Shown one piece after another: positions 60,101-64,000 of a DNA stretch of 64,000 bases (position 1 is the stretch's first letter; the number at the start of each line of letters is the position of its first letter). The DNA is taken from positions 198,501-262,500 of the forward strand of contig JAIUJO010000070.1 in NCBI GenBank assembly GCA_023846275.1. The letters run 5' to 3'. Made by a program: the position numbers and the translations under genes. The stretch comes from Vanilla planifolia. Taxonomy: Eukaryota; Streptophyta; Magnoliopsida; Asparagales; Orchidaceae. Below the pieces are notes generated by a model. It had not been told where the DNA came from and made no database searches. It was given only the letters and a program-made list of their open reading frames with translations.

Positions 60101-63100
60101 ATATTAATGCACATGCTCATGCACTCATATAAACAAAGACATGAACCAACCATAGACATGAACACACCCATAAACACATGGGCAAACACATATGCATGCC
60201 GACACACACATGTAGACACTCACACATAGGGATAAATCATGTGCACAAACATACACATGCACATGCATGCACGTATGCACACATGCATACCTATGCACAC
60301 ACATACACACACATACCAACAAGTAAGCATTCACAAGCATAGGCATAGAAGCACAAACATAGGCACGCACACAAGCACATGTATGCACACCCACATGCGC
60401 ACACACACACACATGCATAAGGAGTCACAGTCATGTATAAGAATGCTCACATGCAAAACACACACACACATACACACATACATAATCACTAACACACCTG
60501 CACCCACATACATGCAAACACACACACACACACACTCAAACACACCAACATGTGTACATACTCACAAATATGCAGAAAGATAGCAACACATATACACAAA
60601 AAAACAAACAAATACGTACACATGCACACAAAGAACACACACTAAGTTGGATTTACAAACACACATACAAACATGCAAATGCAGACACACTCGTAAACAG
60701 GAAAATATGCACACACACATTCACATGTACAACTGCACTCGCATACATATGCATATAAAGATGCAGACACACACACACACACACACTTATATACCCATGT
60801 GTATAGACATGCCCGCATGCACAACACACTCATACAGACTAGAACATAACACACATGCAAGTATACAGATGCACAAATACGTGCACACATGCGTACAAGG
60901 ACACATGAGCAGATTCACACATAGACACATTTGCATATGCATGCTACCACTTATGTATATACATGCACCCACAAATACAAGCATGCATGCACACTTGCAT
61001 ATGCACACACACATGAACACGTGCACACATGCAAAAGAGCACACACACACACAAATAGACACACACATGAGCAAATGCAAAAACGCACACACACACATGC
61101 AAATGCATAGTCGCATGCAAACATGTAAGCACACACAAGCATAAACACGTGCAAGCACAACTCACACACACAACACAAATAGGCCCATGCAATAAGTCAC
61201 ATAACCATACATACATGCACACACACAAACATGCTCACACATACATGAAATGATGTACAGACAAACACACCCACACATATGCACACATAAACACATACAC
61301 ATATAGACACACATACACACACACACACTTGCATATACACAAACACACTTGTGCATGAACACTTACACACATACACATGCACCACCCATACACACTCATG
61401 CCCAAATACACACACACATGCATGCACACACATGTAGACAAACATATGCACAACCGCACACATGTGCATATTCTCAAGCTCACATATGCACACATAAAAT
61501 GGCATGCACACATGCACTTGCATACACAAACACGTAAGCATGCAAATGCATATATACTTGCAAACACACCACACACACCCATTGAGACACACACACATAC
61601 ACAAAAACACATGTATAGCACATGCAAACACTCACACAAGTACACACACACATACACATATACACATGTGCAGACATGCACACACTAACATCCACACAAG
61701 AACACATAAATACATGCACACATACACATGTGCACACACACAGACACATACACATGCACACTCAAACATGCATGCATGCACACAATACATGCACATGCAC
61801 ATCCACACACAAAGAAGATCATGCATATGGATGAACATGCATACACACACAAGTACACGAATAAGCTAACACACACATGTACATGCATACCATCTCACAC
61901 ACACACACATACATGCACACTCATGCACACAAGCATACACACACACACACACTTACACATACACATAAATATGCAAAAGCAAGAACACATGTACATTCAC
62001 ACATATATGCACCCCACTTAGACTTACATGCAAGTGCATGCACATGTGCCTGCACATGCTTTCATATATAAATGCATAAAAATAATCACAAGCATGTACA
62101 CACATATACACACATCTAAACATGCATGAATACACTTTTAGAGAATACACATAAACACTTGCACCCATATGCATAGAAGTGTGCACATACACACAAGCAT
62201 AAATGGAAATACACACATACACACACACATGCACATGCACAGACAGATGCATACAAAAACACAAGTGCATTTACACATACATAAGCACACACGAATGCAC
62301 ACACACATGCACACACACACACACACACACGCACGCATACTCACACAAAATGAACATAGGCATGTGCACACATATGCATAGGCACACACAAAAATATGCA
62401 CACTCAAATACATGCACACACATCTACAGGAACACTTTGACAACTCTCACCCACACAAGCATACACAAACATTCACATACCCACACTAACATGTACACAA
62501 AGATGCACACATTCACACACAAATACACATACACATACACAAACATATGCACACCAATGTGTACATAGATGCATACAAAGGTACACACATGTACTGATGC
62601 ACACAATCCCACATGAACAGATGCACAAACCCACAATAACACACACACACAATCACATAGAAATGCACACATAACCATACAAATACACACAAGCGCACAC
62701 ACATGAATTCACATAAATTCCTATAGATAAACGCATGCACACATGCACAACTAAATGCACATGAAAACACACACATATAAACACAATGCATATATGCCCA
62801 CACAAAAAGAAACTTTCACACATGTACACTTACACATCTATATACACATATGCACACTCCTGCACACCCACACAAACATATATACACACATTGGATCACA
62901 CAAATGCACAAACTCCCACATGCACACCTATATATGTTGACACATAGGCATGCACACACAAACACACACAAGCACAACCACACGTGAACACATACACACA
63001 AATACAATTTTACATACATGCATATAAGTAGATGCATGCACTCACACACAAAAATAAACAACTACACACACATGCAGACACACTAACAAATGCAATCAGA

Positions 63101-64000
63101 GACACATTCAAACATGCACAATCACACACTTGCACATTAACCTAAGCACATGAGCACTCAGACAAACATACAAGCATGCATGCACAAGTGCATGCACACA
63201 CACATACAAACTCACATTAACACATGCACACAAACACATTCACACACAAACATTGGCACACACACACACACATGCATACACATTCACATACACACATACA
63301 CACACACACCCATACACTAACAAACTAGCATACACATGCACACAGAAACACACACTTACAAAAAAATGAATGCAGCACACTTGCATCGCAAACACATACA
63401 TATGTATGCACACTCACATGCATACATAAACACTCACACACACATGTTCACAAGCACATGCACACACACACAGGCACATGCACACGCACATGTACATACA
63501 CATACATACAAATATTCATAAACACACAAAAACCCTTACATACAAAGACAAACATACACATGTGAAGATGTACACACATACGTGCATTCACAAACACACT
63601 CATATGTGTGTGCATCTACACAGACTTGCACAAACCCACACATGTATGTACACACATATGTACACACACACACATGAACACACAAACACATGTATATGAC
63701 AAAACAAACCAATGTATGCACATGCACACACACACATGCAAACACATATACATGTAGACACAGACACACACACACATGGGCACACACAACCACACTTACA
63801 TTCCTACTTGCACACAGACACAAATATACATAAACACAGACATATAAATTCACACAGATGCATACACACATACAGACACATACACACATACATGCATACA
63901 GCCATACAAACACATTAGCACATACATGCAACCACACATGCAATCACAAAGTCACATGCATTGATGCACACACACACACCCATGAATTCACATGAACAAA
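57140..64000. repeat. Long duplicated array segment, copy 2 (cut by window end)
   Basis: This is colinear with 28,000-34,567 and in the same orientation. It follows the ordered anchors listed for copy 1, starting with the perfect 32-bp match at 57,167. It has diverged by many substitutions and by indels that shift the offset by several hundred bases along its length. It includes a 46-bp strictly alternating run at 62,295-62,340. The segment runs off the window, so its full length is unknown. As in the rest of the array, no gene was recognised. Confidence 0.9.

Noticed and set aside
28000-64000. The two long similar segments as an assembly duplication artefact
   Set aside because: They differ by many substitutions and by indels that shift the offset by hundreds of bases. 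An artefactual copy of one locus would be near-identical.

Overview
The window is almost entirely non-coding repeat DNA, most likely from a flowering plant. The plant assignment rests on one decayed Ty1/Copia retrotransposon whose protein remnants look like the plant Tork/TNT1-type lineage. No intact gene, tRNA, rRNA, CRISPR array or recognisable host gene was found.

Layout: (1) 1-315, an AT-rich flank with no recognisable content. (2) 316-19,010, a degenerate CA-rich array made of CA, TA, TG and CG steps, with CATG and TGCA recurring throughout. (3) 19,011-25,083, a 6-kb AT-rich island. It holds one minus-strand Copia fossil whose parts are in the expected order: gag, protease, integrase, reverse transcriptase, RNase H and a candidate 3' LTR. 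The 5' LTR is absent, and repeat DNA starts right next to the gag N-terminal region. (4) 25,084-64,000, the same kind of CA-rich array, with the CA-rich strand still on +.

The array has structure above the dinucleotide level. A segment at about 28,000-34,567 recurs colinearly at about 57,140-64,000, where the window cuts it off. The two copies lie about 29 kb apart, share many rare-word anchors and differ by many substitutions and indels. A smaller tandem pair with a 642-bp shift lies at 7,241-8,460, and its first copy contains an extra 64-bp tandem duplication.

The array's central physical property is near-continuous pyrimidine-purine alternation. This is the pattern that favours left-handed Z-DNA, and it also explains why the region is full of open reading frames. 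All three stop codons are pyrimidine-purine-purine, so a strictly alternating sequence cannot contain a stop in any frame on either strand. The many His/Thr-rich (+) and Cys/Val-rich (-) reading frames, up to 434 codons, are therefore treated as artefacts and are not annotated as genes.
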